33,835 nt of DNA, taken from JAJDIA01 sp031555145. GTDB lineage: Bacteria > Bacteroidota > Bacteroidia > Bacteroidales > Tannerellaceae. Made by a program: the position numbers and the translations under genes. Below the pieces are notes generated by a model, which had not been told where the DNA came from, did not search any database, and was given only the letters and a program-made list of their open reading frames with translations. The stretch lies in the NCBI GenBank assembly GCA_031555145.1, contig JAVBUR010000059.1:1-33835 (forward strand), written 5' to 3'. The stretch's first letter is position 1. Every line of letters starts with the position of its first letter. Of this stretch, positions 21,930 to 29,277 are shown piece by piece.

Positions 21930-23597
21930 ATGTCAGAAACAATCACAATTTTTTGCAAAAACAATCAGACCCATATTGAAGTACCCGCAGGCTCGTCCTT
22001 ATTGGATATATACAACCGTCTGGGGGATATCCTTTCCTACCGTCCGATGAACGCCCAGGTGAACAACCGCACCGAGGGGTTGAGCTACCGCTGCTGGCAT
22101 CCGAAAGATGTCGAATTCATCGATTATTCCCGTTCTTCCGGACAGCGAACCTATGCCCGTTCCCTCTGCCATATCTTCTCCAAGGCGGTGCATGATATCC
22201 TGCCCACGGCCACGGTTTACCTGGAACACCCCATTTCCAAAGGTTACTACTGTATGGTGCATAACGGAAAGAGTATGGACCAGGAAACGATTGAAAAGAT
22301 CCGGCATCGGATGCAGGAGATTATCGACGCCGACCTGCCTTTTATCCCGCATACCGCCCGTACGCAGGAAGTCACCGCCATGTTCCGCGAGCGGGGAATG
22401 GAAGATAAAGTCCGTTTGCTCGAAACATCGGGTATGCTGTATACATCGTATTATGAACTTGATGGCTACAACAACTTTTTTTATGGCTGTCTGACGCCCT
22501 CGACCGGGTATATCCATTTATTTGATGTGGTGCCTTATTTTGATGGTCTTCTGTTGCGTGTTCCCCAACGTGATAATCCCGCCGAACTGGAACCCGTCAT
22601 CCGGCAGGATAAAATGTATGAAGCTTACAAAGAACACCTTACCCTGCAACGGGCGATAGGGATGGACAATGTGGGCGACCTCAACCTCGCCATCCAGCAG
22701 GGAGTTGCCCCGGAAGTTATCATGGTATCCGAAGCCTTGCAGGAGAAACAGGTATCGCGTATCGCCGAAGCCATTGCCCGCCGCTACCAGGAAGGGGTAC
22801 GGCTGGTCATGATCTCCGGTCCTTCTTCTTCGGGGAAGACTACTTTCAGCAAACGGTTGAATATCCAACTGATCACCAACCTGCTCCACCCGGTGGCCAT
22901 TTCACTCGACGATTATTTTCTGCCGCGGGAGCAGACGCCGTTGGATGAGGAAGGTAATTACGACTTCGAATCCCTCTATGCCCTCGACCTGCCGTATTTC
23001 AACAATGACCTCCAGCGACTGTTGGCCGGTGAAGAGATCGAACTTCCCAGCTTCAGTTTCACTACCGGCAGCCGGGTATTCAAAGGCAAGAAGCTGAAAC
23101 TCCAACATAACTCCGTCCTTGTGATCGAAGGTATCCATGCTTTGAATCCCGAACTGACGGCTTTCGTGGACGACTCGTACAAATATAATGTGTATGTCTC
23201 GGCCTTGACATCCATCTCGCTCGACAACCACAACTGGATACCGACAACCGACAACCGCCTGCTTCGCCGCATCATCCGCGACTACCGCTTCCGTGGTTAC
23301 TCGGCGCAGGAGACCATCTCCCGCTGGCCAAGCGTACGTGTGGGGGAAGACAAATGGATATTTCCCTACCAGGAAAATGCTGATGCCACCTTCAACAGTG
23401 CCATGCTGTATGAACTGGCTGCCATCCGGAAGTTTGCCGAACCCATCCTGATGGAAGTGCGCGAGGCCGACAAAGAGAATGCGGAAGCCTACCGTCTGCT
23501 GCGTTTCTTGCGTTACTTCAACTATATCCCCGAAGACGTGTTGCCCGGCACCTCGCTGTTGCGTGAATTCCTGGGTGGCGGCAGCTTCAAGTATTGA
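21930..23597 (+). CDS. Nucleoside kinase: TGS / threonyl-tRNA-synthetase-like N-terminus fused to uridine kinase
   Basis: This 555-aa cytoplasmic protein has a TGS/ubiquitin-like domain at residues ~1-65 and a region like the second additional (SAD) domain of threonyl-tRNA synthetase (~70-200, 'YARSLCHIFSKAVHDILP', 'YLEHPISKGYYCMV'). From ~285 comes a PRK/uridine-kinase domain with P-loop G297-PSSSGKTT (K303), then 'ISLDDYFLPREQTPLDEEG', 'FESLYALDLPYFN' and 'LVIEGIHALN'. This fusion is common in Bacteroidetes and Firmicutes and is annotated as nucleoside kinase; whether the RNA-synthetase-like part binds RNA is unknown. The EamA transporter gene begins 1 bp after its stop, so the two are translationally coupled. 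Confidence 0.92.
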   Translation: MSETITIFCKNNQTHIEVPAGSSLLDIYNRLGDILSYRPMNAQVNNRTEGLSYRCWHPKDVEFIDYSRSSGQRTYARSLCHIFSKAVHDILPTATVYLEHPISKGYYCMVHNGKSMDQETIEKIRHRMQEIIDADLPFIPHTARTQEVTAMFRERGMEDKVRLLETSGMLYTSYYELDGYNNFFYGCLTPSTGYIHLFDVVPYFDGLLLRVPQRDNPAELEPVIRQDKMYEAYKEHLTLQRAIGMDNVGDLNLAIQQGVAPEVIMVSEALQEKQVSRIAEAIARRYQEGVRLVMISGPSSSGKTTFSKRLNIQLITNLLHPVAISLDDYFLPREQTPLDEEGNYDFESLYALDLPYFNNDLQRLLAGEEIELPSFSFTTGSRVFKGKKLKLQHNSVLVIEGIHALNPELTAFVDDSYKYNVYVSALTSISLDNHNWIPTTDNRLLRRIIRDYRFRGYSAQETISRWPSVRVGEDKWIFPYQENADATFNSAMLYELAAIRKFAEPILMEVREADKENAEAYRLLRFLRYFNYIPEDVLPGTSLLREFLGGGSFKY

Positions 23598-23598
23598 G

Positions 23599-24468
23599 AT
23601 GAAGAAAGAGGCCTTTATCAAACTCCATATATCGATCCTGTTGGCAGGTTTTACAGGGTTGTTCGGTAAACTGGTCTCGTTGAACGAGGGGTTGCTGGTC
23701 TGCTACCGGATGTTGTTTGCCAGCCTCCTGCTGCTCCCCATCCTATGGTTTAGTCGCCGGCTGGCGACTATCCCGGCACGTGAGTTGTGGAAGATCGGTG
23801 CTACCGGCCTGGTCCTTGGCCTGCACTGGGTACTGTTCTATGGTAGTATCAAGGCGGCGAATGTCTCAATCGGCGTCGTCTGTTTCTCTCTGGTAGGCTT
23901 CTTTACGGCGATACTCGAACCGCTTATCTTCCGGCGGAAGTTCTCCGCCCGCGAGTTGTTGTACAGTTGCATTACCGTCTGCGGTATCCTGCTGATCTTC
24001 CAATTCGACACCCGCTACCGATTGGGGATTACACTCGGGATTATCTCCACGGCGTTGGCGGCGCTCTTTACTATCATCAACAAAAAGGTCGGTACACGTT
24101 ATCCGTCGGGTACCATCCTGCTGTATGAAATGACTGGCGGTTGCCTCGGCCTTCTTTGCCTCTTGCCCCTTTACCTCCACTTTTTCCCGGTGGAATCGAT
24201 CTTTCCGGGGACGAAAGACCTGTTGTGGCTCCTGTCGCTCGCCTTCTTCTGTACCATCGGCCTCTACCTGTTGCAGATCAGTGCCCTGAAGACCATCTCC
24301 GCCTTCACCCTAAACCTCAGCTACAACCTCGAACCCGTCTACAGTATCCTCCTCGCCATGCTCTTCTTCGGCGAAGCCCGCGAACTAAGCTGGGCCTTCT
24401 ACGTCGGCCTCACCCTCATCATCCTCTCCGTCCTCCTCCAAACCCGGCAAGTGATGCGGGAAAGATGA
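23599..24468 (+). CDS. EamA/DMT-superfamily transporter
   Basis: This 289-aa inner-membrane protein has ten predicted helices arranged as two EamA repeats (about 8-135 and 147-285). Repeat marks include 'GLHWVLFYGSIKAANVSIGVV' (in part) and the matching 'LQISALKTISAFTLNLSYNLEPVYSILLA' (in part) near the second repeat's end. The family exports metabolites or amino acids; the substrate is not predictable. The frame is open from 23479 inside the kinase gene, but the ATG at 23599, 1 bp after the kinase stop, gives the standard protein length and a normal N-terminus (MKKEAFIKLH). It is co-expressed with the nucleoside kinase. Confidence 0.92.
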   Translation: MKKEAFIKLHISILLAGFTGLFGKLVSLNEGLLVCYRMLFASLLLLPILWFSRRLATIPARELWKIGATGLVLGLHWVLFYGSIKAANVSIGVVCFSLVGFFTAILEPLIFRRKFSARELLYSCITVCGILLIFQFDTRYRLGITLGIISTALAALFTIINKKVGTRYPSGTILLYEMTGGCLGLLCLLPLYLHFFPVESIFPGTKDLLWLLSLAFFCTIGLYLLQISALKTISAFTLNLSYNLEPVYSILLAMLFFGEARELSWAFYVGLTLIILSVLLQTRQVMRER

Positions 24469-24513
24469 TCCCCCCAACTACGATGCCTCACCCATCTTTT
24501 GCCGATACCTCAC

Positions 24514-24562
24514 TCATCTTTTAGGGGCTGTGTCAAAAGTCGACACAGCCCCCAAAAGATGA
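24514..24562. repeat. Long palindrome, 21-bp arms, around GGGGCTGTGTC
   Basis: Arm 24514-24534 (TCATCTTTTAGGGGCTGTGTC, split as TCATCTTTTA + GGGGCTGTGTC) pairs with 24542-24562 with one mismatch across a 7-nt loop (AAAAGTC). It lies between convergent genes, so a bidirectional terminator is likely, although no clean U-tract follows on either strand. The GGGGCTGTGTCAAAA core also resembles IS-end inverted repeats, so a remnant of a mobile element is possible. Confidence 0.6.
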
Positions 24563-24568
24563 ATACAA

Positions 24569-24608
24569 ATAGTCGATGGATACTTGTGCTAACGTATCCA
24601 CCGACTAT
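24569..24608. repeat. Second palindrome, 15-bp arms
   Basis: ATAGTCGATGGATAC (24569-24583) pairs with GTATCCACCGACTAT (24594-24608) with one mismatch across a 10-nt loop. No U-tract follows on either strand. It lies about 50 bp beyond the stop of the beta-helix gene and could protect the 3' end of that mRNA or be a protein-binding site. Confidence 0.55.
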
Positions 24609-24657
24609 CCAACTTCTGATCTATGATTTACCTGCTTTTTACAGGGCGCACATCTGA

Positions 24658-27600
24658 TTATTTGTTGCTGACCACTACCCGTTTCGTCATCCCGTCGAGC
24701 TGTACGATATAGATACCGGTGGGCAGGGGGAGGGTGGTGAGGCCGGGTGTCAACTGGCGGTTAGCTACCATCTGACCGGCCGCGTTGTATACGCGCAGCG
24801 GTGTAGCCGTGGGAGTGTCGATATACAACTGTCCGCCGCGGGTGTAGAGCTGCGGGGCGTCGGGCTGCTCGTTACCGGTGATGTTGAAGGAGACCCGCAC
24901 GTCGGTATCTTCATATACTTCTGAGAGGATGCAGCGCCATTTGTCGATGCCGACCGAGATCAGGCCTGTGTTGTGTCCGTTGACCGTAACGGTCGGCGTC
25001 TGTCCTTCGTAACCTTTGGCCAGGGTGATGACGAACGAGAAGGGGTTGCCCGACTGGATCTGGAACGAGCTCTTGTCCTTATCGATTACGATACCCGTGC
25101 CGGTTGTCAGGGTGACGGTGTGGTACGTGATGATGGGATCATCGACGGGATCGCTTTTGGTGATACCGGTCACGGCGACAGTCATATCCTCCTGGGTGAC
25201 GGTCAGCGTATACACGCCACCGGTTTCCGTTACGCCCTCGGCCTCCACGATGCCGTTACCTTCGTAACCTTCGCTTACGGTGAAGGTAAAGGCCAGTTCG
25301 CTGCCGGGGGTAACAATGAGGTCGGTCGTCGCGTCGATCGTTTGTCCGTTGACAGTATAGGTGTAGCCTTCGGCGACGGTCATTGTGACGGTATATGTCG
25401 GCTGCCATTGCAGGTAGGGGTAACCATTGTTAATGGTGGCATAGGAGGCCATTGCCCAGACGCCGCCTTCGCCGAATGACCAACCGGCAAAGATTTCTTC
25501 CTGCTGCATATCGGTTGTGGTTTTTCCGTCGGGTGTGCCTGTTCCGGCACCGCCGCCAATAGCTTTGCTTGCGGCGTCAATGTGGTAGTAGCAGTTTTCA
25601 ATATTACCTGAGCTACCGGCCTCACTGTTTGTTCCGCTATTCCAGCCAGCAAAACCGCCCATTCGGGTGCTGTTTGCAGACGTTACAGTGCCAGCGGCGT
25701 AACACTTCGTTGTTTCGTCTGTATTCACTCCTGCAAAGCCTCCTATATAGGTACTTGCTCCATTCCCTGTTACATTACCTATAGCGTAACAATTAGCCGC
25801 GCCCCAGTTATACCCGGCAAAGCCACCTATAAATGTGGGGTTACCGCTGTCATCGCCATTGCCATTCACATCGCCTGAGGCAAAACATTGGGTCACTTTT
25901 GCGTTATACGAAACACCGGCAAAGCCGCCAACGCGAACACCGTCTATACCATTGCCCTGAACATCTCCTATGGCAGAGCAACCTTCGATTTCGCCTTCCC
26001 AGAAATAGCCTGCAAAGCCTCCAGTACACACGCTGTTACTGTTGTTTATCACATGCCCTGAAGCATGGCTGGCAGTAATCTTATTGTTTCCTGTATTACC
26101 CAAAAAGCCAATAAATCCACCAAAGTAGCCGCCGACGCCCGCTCCACCACTTACATTTCCGGATGCCGTACAGCGGGTAATTTGGCCACCGCCATCAAAA
26201 AAACCTACAAAACCACCAACTGATGAGTTGTTTCCGTTGCCGGAGACGTCACCGCTCGCCGTGCAATCTTCGATTTGTCCGTTGTGGTTAGTACCTACCA
26301 GTCCGCCAATCTGCGAACTGGCGCCAATTGCTGATACGGTTGTCGAGGAAGTACAATTGGTGATGGTGCCATTCAGGATGTATCCCACAAGTGCGCCGAC
26401 ACTGGCGTTGCCCCCACTACTTATCACCGTTCCGGATACCCCGAGATTCCGTATGGAACCGTTGTATACCTCGCCAAATAGACCGACTTTGAATATGTCG
26501 CTATTGATAGATAAATTTGTTATGGCCTTTCCATCACCATCAAAATGGCCGTGGAAGGCTGTGTAGTTGTTACCAATGGGAGTCCAGTTCGAGAAATCAC
26601 CCAGGTCGATATCGGCGGTCATTTTAAAGTATTTGCCTGCGTAGTTCTTACCATCGTCGTTCACGAACCTGGCGAGCTTCGTCAGGTCGATTGCATTGTT
26701 AATTTGGTAAGGATCTTCCTCCGTACCGCTGCCAAGGAAATCAAAAACCGCCAATTTGCCTTCCGCCTGGTAGGCGATTAATTGGTCGCTGTTGTCGGCG
26801 AAGAAGTACTGTGCCTGGGCCGCCGTAGCGCCGGAGTTGACGAAGACGCCGCTTGACGTAGCGGTTTGCACGCCAACATTCATGCCGGTAGCAGGGGCGT
26901 TGTCGCCGGTGCCGAGGGTGATGTATTTGCCATCCGCAAGCAGCACGTTGTCGGTTGTGGAGTCATCACCATTTGTATTGCCTGTGATCTTTGCCGTGCC
27001 ACTAAGGGCGAGCTGTACGCGGGTCATGAATCCCACATATATGCCCCCCCCATAGCTAGCCTTATTGTGGCTGATTTCACCGCCAGTCATCGTAAACGGC
27101 CCGTCATATGCCAGTATACCACCACCGCCGTTATAAGGAACTTCGTTACCGGTGATTTTGCCACCGTGCATAGTGAATGCTCCATAGGAGTTGATGCAAA
27201 CACCACCACCGCCGTTGTATATCGTTTTATTGTAGCTGATTTCTCCACTTTCCATGGTAACTGTTCCATAGAGGATGTATATACCACCTCCGTCATTTGC
27301 TTCGTTGTTGCAGATTTTGCTGTCATTCCCAGACATAACAAACGTGCCCTGGACTTGCACGCCGCCGCCGCCTTGACCGCTGCCACTGTTATTGGGAAAC
27401 CTGTTATTTTGCAATACGGCGCCATTGTCTATTCTGAACTCGGCATTAGATGAAACATATACAAGGGAGCCTTTGGCATCTGCAACGACGTCTTTGTTCC
27501 CATCAATAATGATGTTCTCCATCGTGAGTTTTGCCTCGGCTTTTACGGTGAAGAGGTTGCCGGTCACGCCCGTGCCGCGGGTAATGGTTTTAATCTCGTC

Positions 27601-29001
27601 TACGTCGGCGCTTTTGATGGTGAGCGTTTTGCCTGCTGCATTTGCCGGGATGGCGACAACGCTTGTTGCGGTGAGATCCTGGCTTACGGTTACGGTCATA
27701 TCTTCGGTGGCATTCGCGTAAAGGCTGATCTGTCGCTTGAATTTCTCGAACGGGGTTTCGGTAGTTACAATGGCCAGCTTGCCTTCCGCCTGGTAGATGA
27801 CTTCTTTGTCACTGGCATCCGCGAAGAAATAGGGTTCGTGGGCAGCCGTAGCGCCGGAGTTGACGAAGACGCCGCCTGTCGTCGCTGTTTGCACGCCAAC
27901 CTCCATGCCTGTAGCAGGGGCGTTGCCGCCGGTGCCGAGGGTGATATATTTGTCAGCTGTAAGCGTCACATTGTTGTCTGTATTGTCAGCTTTATTGCCT
28001 GTAATCTTAGCCGTACCACCAAGGGTGAGTGGTGAAGTAGGGTCCCAATAAACGCCACCGCCGTTCTTATCTGCACTATTGTTGCTGATTTCACCGCCAG
28101 TCATCGTAAACGATCCCGAATATGACCGTACGCCGCCACCTTCGGTAGGAACTTCGTTGCCGGTGATTTTGCCGCCACTCATGTTGAAAGTTCCACCAGC
28201 ATGGATGCCAACGCCGCCACCTCCACCATCACTCGAAAGTGTCGTTTTGTTGTCGCTGATTTCTCCATTTGTCATGGTGACTACTGTGCTCCCATTCAGA
28301 ATGTATACTCCTCCGCCGATACTCAGGGCTTCGTTATGGCTAATTTTGCAGTTTTCCCCGAATATATTAAACGTGCCGCCAGATACATACACGCCACCGC
28401 CACTAACAGATGCACTATTGTGGTTGATTTCACCACCGTTCATGGTGAATGTGCCGTCAGAATACACGCCGCCGGCTCTATTTGCACTATTGTTGCTGAT
28501 TTTACCGCCGTTCATGGTGAATGTGCCGGCAGAATACACGCCGCCACCGTAGGTAGTAGGGCCTTCCGTTCTCGTATTCATGTTATTCTGCAATACGGCA
28601 CCAACGTTCATTACGAGCCCGGCAGAGGCAGATACATAAACGAGGGAGCCGCTGGCATTGGTGACGACGTCTTTATTTCCGTCAATAATGATGTTCTCCA
28701 TCGTGAGCTTTGCACCGGCTGATACGGTGAAGAGGTGGTCGGTTACACCCGCGCCGCGGGTAATGGTACGGCGGGTGGCATCGCTTTTGATGGTGAGCGT
28801 ATGGCCTGCTGCATGTTCCGGGATGGAGATTATTTGCGTCATCGTAATATCCTGGCTTACGGTCACGGTCATATCTTCGGTTGCTGTCGCGTATTTGGCG
28901 ATCTGCGCCTTAAAATCATCGAATGGGGACAATGGAACGGCAGCCGACGCCGTCATGGACACAATGGCCATGAAGAGGGGGAATAATAGTTTCTTCATCA
29001 C
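24658..29001 (-). CDS. Giant secreted beta-helix / GLUG-repeat protein with T9SS type A sorting domain
   Basis: This is a 1447-aa protein with a signal peptide (MMKKLLFPLFMAIVSMTASA). Residues ~27-412 and ~417-753 are two copies of a right-handed beta-helix module. Each has 'ATEDMTVTVSQD', 'KLTMENIIIDGNKDVV', 'GAVLQNN', several turns of 'GTFTMNGGKISNNSA' type and an end piece 'KYITLGTG.NAPATGM'. Residues ~755-835 form a bridge ('GSGTEEDPYQINNAIDLTKLA') to about eight GLUG repeats (~838-1125, 'GGFAGYNWG', 'NCYAIGNVTGNG'). Two Ig-like/beta-repeat domains (~1200-1290 and ~1291-1375) and a C-terminal T9SS sorting domain (~1385-1447, 'LRVYNAAGQMVANRQL', 'PTGIYIVQLDG') follow. It is probably exported to the cell surface as an adhesin or glycan-binding protein. 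Its tail is closely related to that of the next gene. Confidence 0.88.
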   Translation of the reverse strand: MMKKLLFPLFMAIVSMTASAAVPLSPFDDFKAQIAKYATATEDMTVTVSQDITMTQIISIPEHAAGHTLTIKSDATRRTITRGAGVTDHLFTVSAGAKLTMENIIIDGNKDVVTNASGSLVYVSASAGLVMNVGAVLQNNMNTRTEGPTTYGGGVYSAGTFTMNGGKISNNSANRAGGVYSDGTFTMNGGEINHNSASVSGGGVYVSGGTFNIFGENCKISHNEALSIGGGVYILNGSTVVTMTNGEISDNKTTLSSDGGGGGVGIHAGGTFNMSGGKITGNEVPTEGGGVRSYSGSFTMTGGEISNNSADKNGGGVYWDPTSPLTLGGTAKITGNKADNTDNNVTLTADKYITLGTGGNAPATGMEVGVQTATTGGVFVNSGATAAHEPYFFADASDKEVIYQAEGKLAIVTTETPFEKFKRQISLYANATEDMTVTVSQDLTATSVVAIPANAAGKTLTIKSADVDEIKTITRGTGVTGNLFTVKAEAKLTMENIIIDGNKDVVADAKGSLVYVSSNAEFRIDNGAVLQNNRFPNNSGSGQGGGGVQVQGTFVMSGNDSKICNNEANDGGGIYILYGTVTMESGEISYNKTIYNGGGGVCINSYGAFTMHGGKITGNEVPYNGGGGILAYDGPFTMTGGEISHNKASYGGGIYVGFMTRVQLALSGTAKITGNTNGDDSTTDNVLLADGKYITLGTGDNAPATGMNVGVQTATSSGVFVNSGATAAQAQYFFADNSDQLIAYQAEGKLAVFDFLGSGTEEDPYQINNAIDLTKLARFVNDDGKNYAGKYFKMTADIDLGDFSNWTPIGNNYTAFHGHFDGDGKAITNLSINSDIFKVGLFGEVYNGSIRNLGVSGTVISSGGNASVGALVGYILNGTITNCTSSTTVSAIGASSQIGGLVGTNHNGQIEDCTASGDVSGNGNNSSVGGFVGFFDGGGQITRCTASGNVSGGAGVGGYFGGFIGFLGNTGNNKITASHASGHVINNSNSVCTGGFAGYFWEGEIEGCSAIGDVQGNGIDGVRVGGFAGVSYNAKVTQCFASGDVNGNGDDSGNPTFIGGFAGYNWGAANCYAIGNVTGNGASTYIGGFAGVNTDETTKCYAAGTVTSANSTRMGGFAGWNSGTNSEAGSSGNIENCYYHIDAASKAIGGGAGTGTPDGKTTTDMQQEEIFAGWSFGEGGVWAMASYATINNGYPYLQWQPTYTVTMTVAEGYTYTVNGQTIDATTDLIVTPGSELAFTFTVSEGYEGNGIVEAEGVTETGGVYTLTVTQEDMTVAVTGITKSDPVDDPIITYHTVTLTTGTGIVIDKDKSSFQIQSGNPFSFVITLAKGYEGQTPTVTVNGHNTGLISVGIDKWRCILSEVYEDTDVRVSFNITGNEQPDAPQLYTRGGQLYIDTPTATPLRVYNAAGQMVANRQLTPGLTTLPLPTGIYIVQLDGMTKRVVVSNK
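24661..25131 (-). repeat. Shared 157-residue C-terminal tail, copy 1
   Basis: Codes for the last 157 residues of the beta-helix protein. It aligns without gaps, and with most residues identical, to the last 157 residues of the GH5 protein (29281-29751). Common blocks include TTGTGIVIDKDK, SFQIQSGNPFSFVITLA, KWRCILSEV and LTGNEQPDA-like (ITGNEQPDA). This is a duplicated Ig-like plus T9SS sorting cassette. Confidence 0.85.
26743..27753 (-). repeat. Intragenic beta-helix module, copy B
   Basis: Encodes residues ~417-753 of the giant protein. It repeats the module at 27766-28923 at protein level and over long DNA stretches; for example the block around 26826 recurs near 27849. A shorter relative lies in the neighbouring GH5 gene (29752-30354). 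Confidence 0.75.
27766..28923 (-). repeat. Intragenic beta-helix module, copy A
   Basis: Encodes residues ~27-412 of the giant protein. It is the N-terminal partner of copy B. The DNA around 28669 (encoding MENIIIDGNKDVV) recurs near 27489 with few changes. Confidence 0.75.
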
Positions 29002-29041
29002 TTTTCTTTTTGTAGTTATTTCTATTGTTTTGTAATGCGGG

Positions 29042-29049
29042 CAAAGATA
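29042..29049 (-). promoter_or_regulatory. -7 box of the giant beta-helix gene
   Basis: TATCTTTG on the minus strand (29049-29042) matches the -7 consensus and lies 40 bp before the ATG at 29001. No standard -33 TTTG is present; its place is taken by the tandem 21-bp repeats that begin 21 bp upstream. Confidence 0.6.
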
Positions 29050-29068
29050 TGACCGAAGCGGGAGAGAG

Positions 29069-29110
29069 GAGTACCAGAATCACAATACTGAGTACCAAAA
29101 TCACAATACT
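29069..29110 (-). promoter_or_regulatory. Tandem 21-bp direct repeat, likely activator site
   Basis: Two adjoining 21-bp units (29069-29089 and 29090-29110) differ at a single base; the plus-strand core is GTACCAgAATCACAATACT and GTACCAaAATCACAATACT. A degraded third copy of the centre (CCGGAATCACCAT) sits at 29118-29130. The pair ends 21 bp before the -7 box. The same arrangement is found upstream of the GH5 gene. Two direct copies two helical turns apart are typical of LytTR- or OmpR-type regulators binding as tandem dimers. Confidence 0.65.
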
Positions 29111-29143
29111 TTGTATGCCGGAATCACCATTTACGACGCTTTA

Positions 29144-29212
29144 CCTCAAAAACGCATAGTGATTCGCCTCAAAAACACACAACGAAATACCTCAAAAACA
29201 CGCAGTGAAGTG
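29144..29212 (-). repeat. Three direct repeats with exact 23-bp period (CCTCAAAAAC)
   Basis: CCTCAAAAAC starts at 29144, 29167 and 29190, each followed by a related 13-bp stretch (GCATAGTGATTCG, ACACAACGAAATA, ACGCAGTGAAGTG). The set lies upstream of the 21-bp repeats and may be a second regulator-binding array. Confidence 0.55.
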
Positions 29213-29218
29213 CGCGAA

Positions 29219-29253
29219 AAAGGCCTTAAGGAGGGGGAGTCCTTAAGGCCTTT
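29219..29253 (-). terminator. Strong terminator of the GH5 gene
   Basis: On the minus strand AAAGGCCTTAAGGA, a 7-nt loop and TCCTTAAGGCCTTT form a perfect 14-bp stem running into TTTTT. It begins 24 bp after the stop codon of the 1330-aa protein and separates the two giant genes, so each has its own transcript. Confidence 0.9.
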
Positions 29254-29277
29254 GACCTGCTATAGTGAAAGATGAGA

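Larger units (their letters stand above)
24469..24657. other. Structured intergenic region between EamA gene and the giant beta-helix gene
   Basis: These 189 bp between two converging genes hold no credible coding frame. They contain a 15-bp direct repeat (CCTCACCCATCTTTT at 24486 and CCTCACTCATCTTTT at 24508, 22-bp period) and two separate long palindromes, listed on their own. Confidence 0.7.

Noticed and set aside
23479..23598. Upstream start of the EamA transporter inside the kinase gene
   Set aside because: The extra 40 residues are cysteine-rich, read from kinase codons in another frame, and are not part of the transporter fold.
24514..24552. Complete insertion sequence
   Set aside because: Only an inverted repeat is present; there is no transposase gene or space for one between the arms.
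26866..27453. Long plus-strand frames inside the beta-helix gene (also 28079-28722 and 29470-30174)
   Set aside because: They are antisense to genes with clear domains, have no start signals or recognisable motifs, and arise from the repetitive, stop-poor composition of the modules.
29069..29212. Possible CRISPR array
   Set aside because: The units abut or are only 10-13 bp apart, there are two types with two or three copies each, there are no unique 30-bp spacers, and there are no cas genes nearby. Regulatory repeats fit better.
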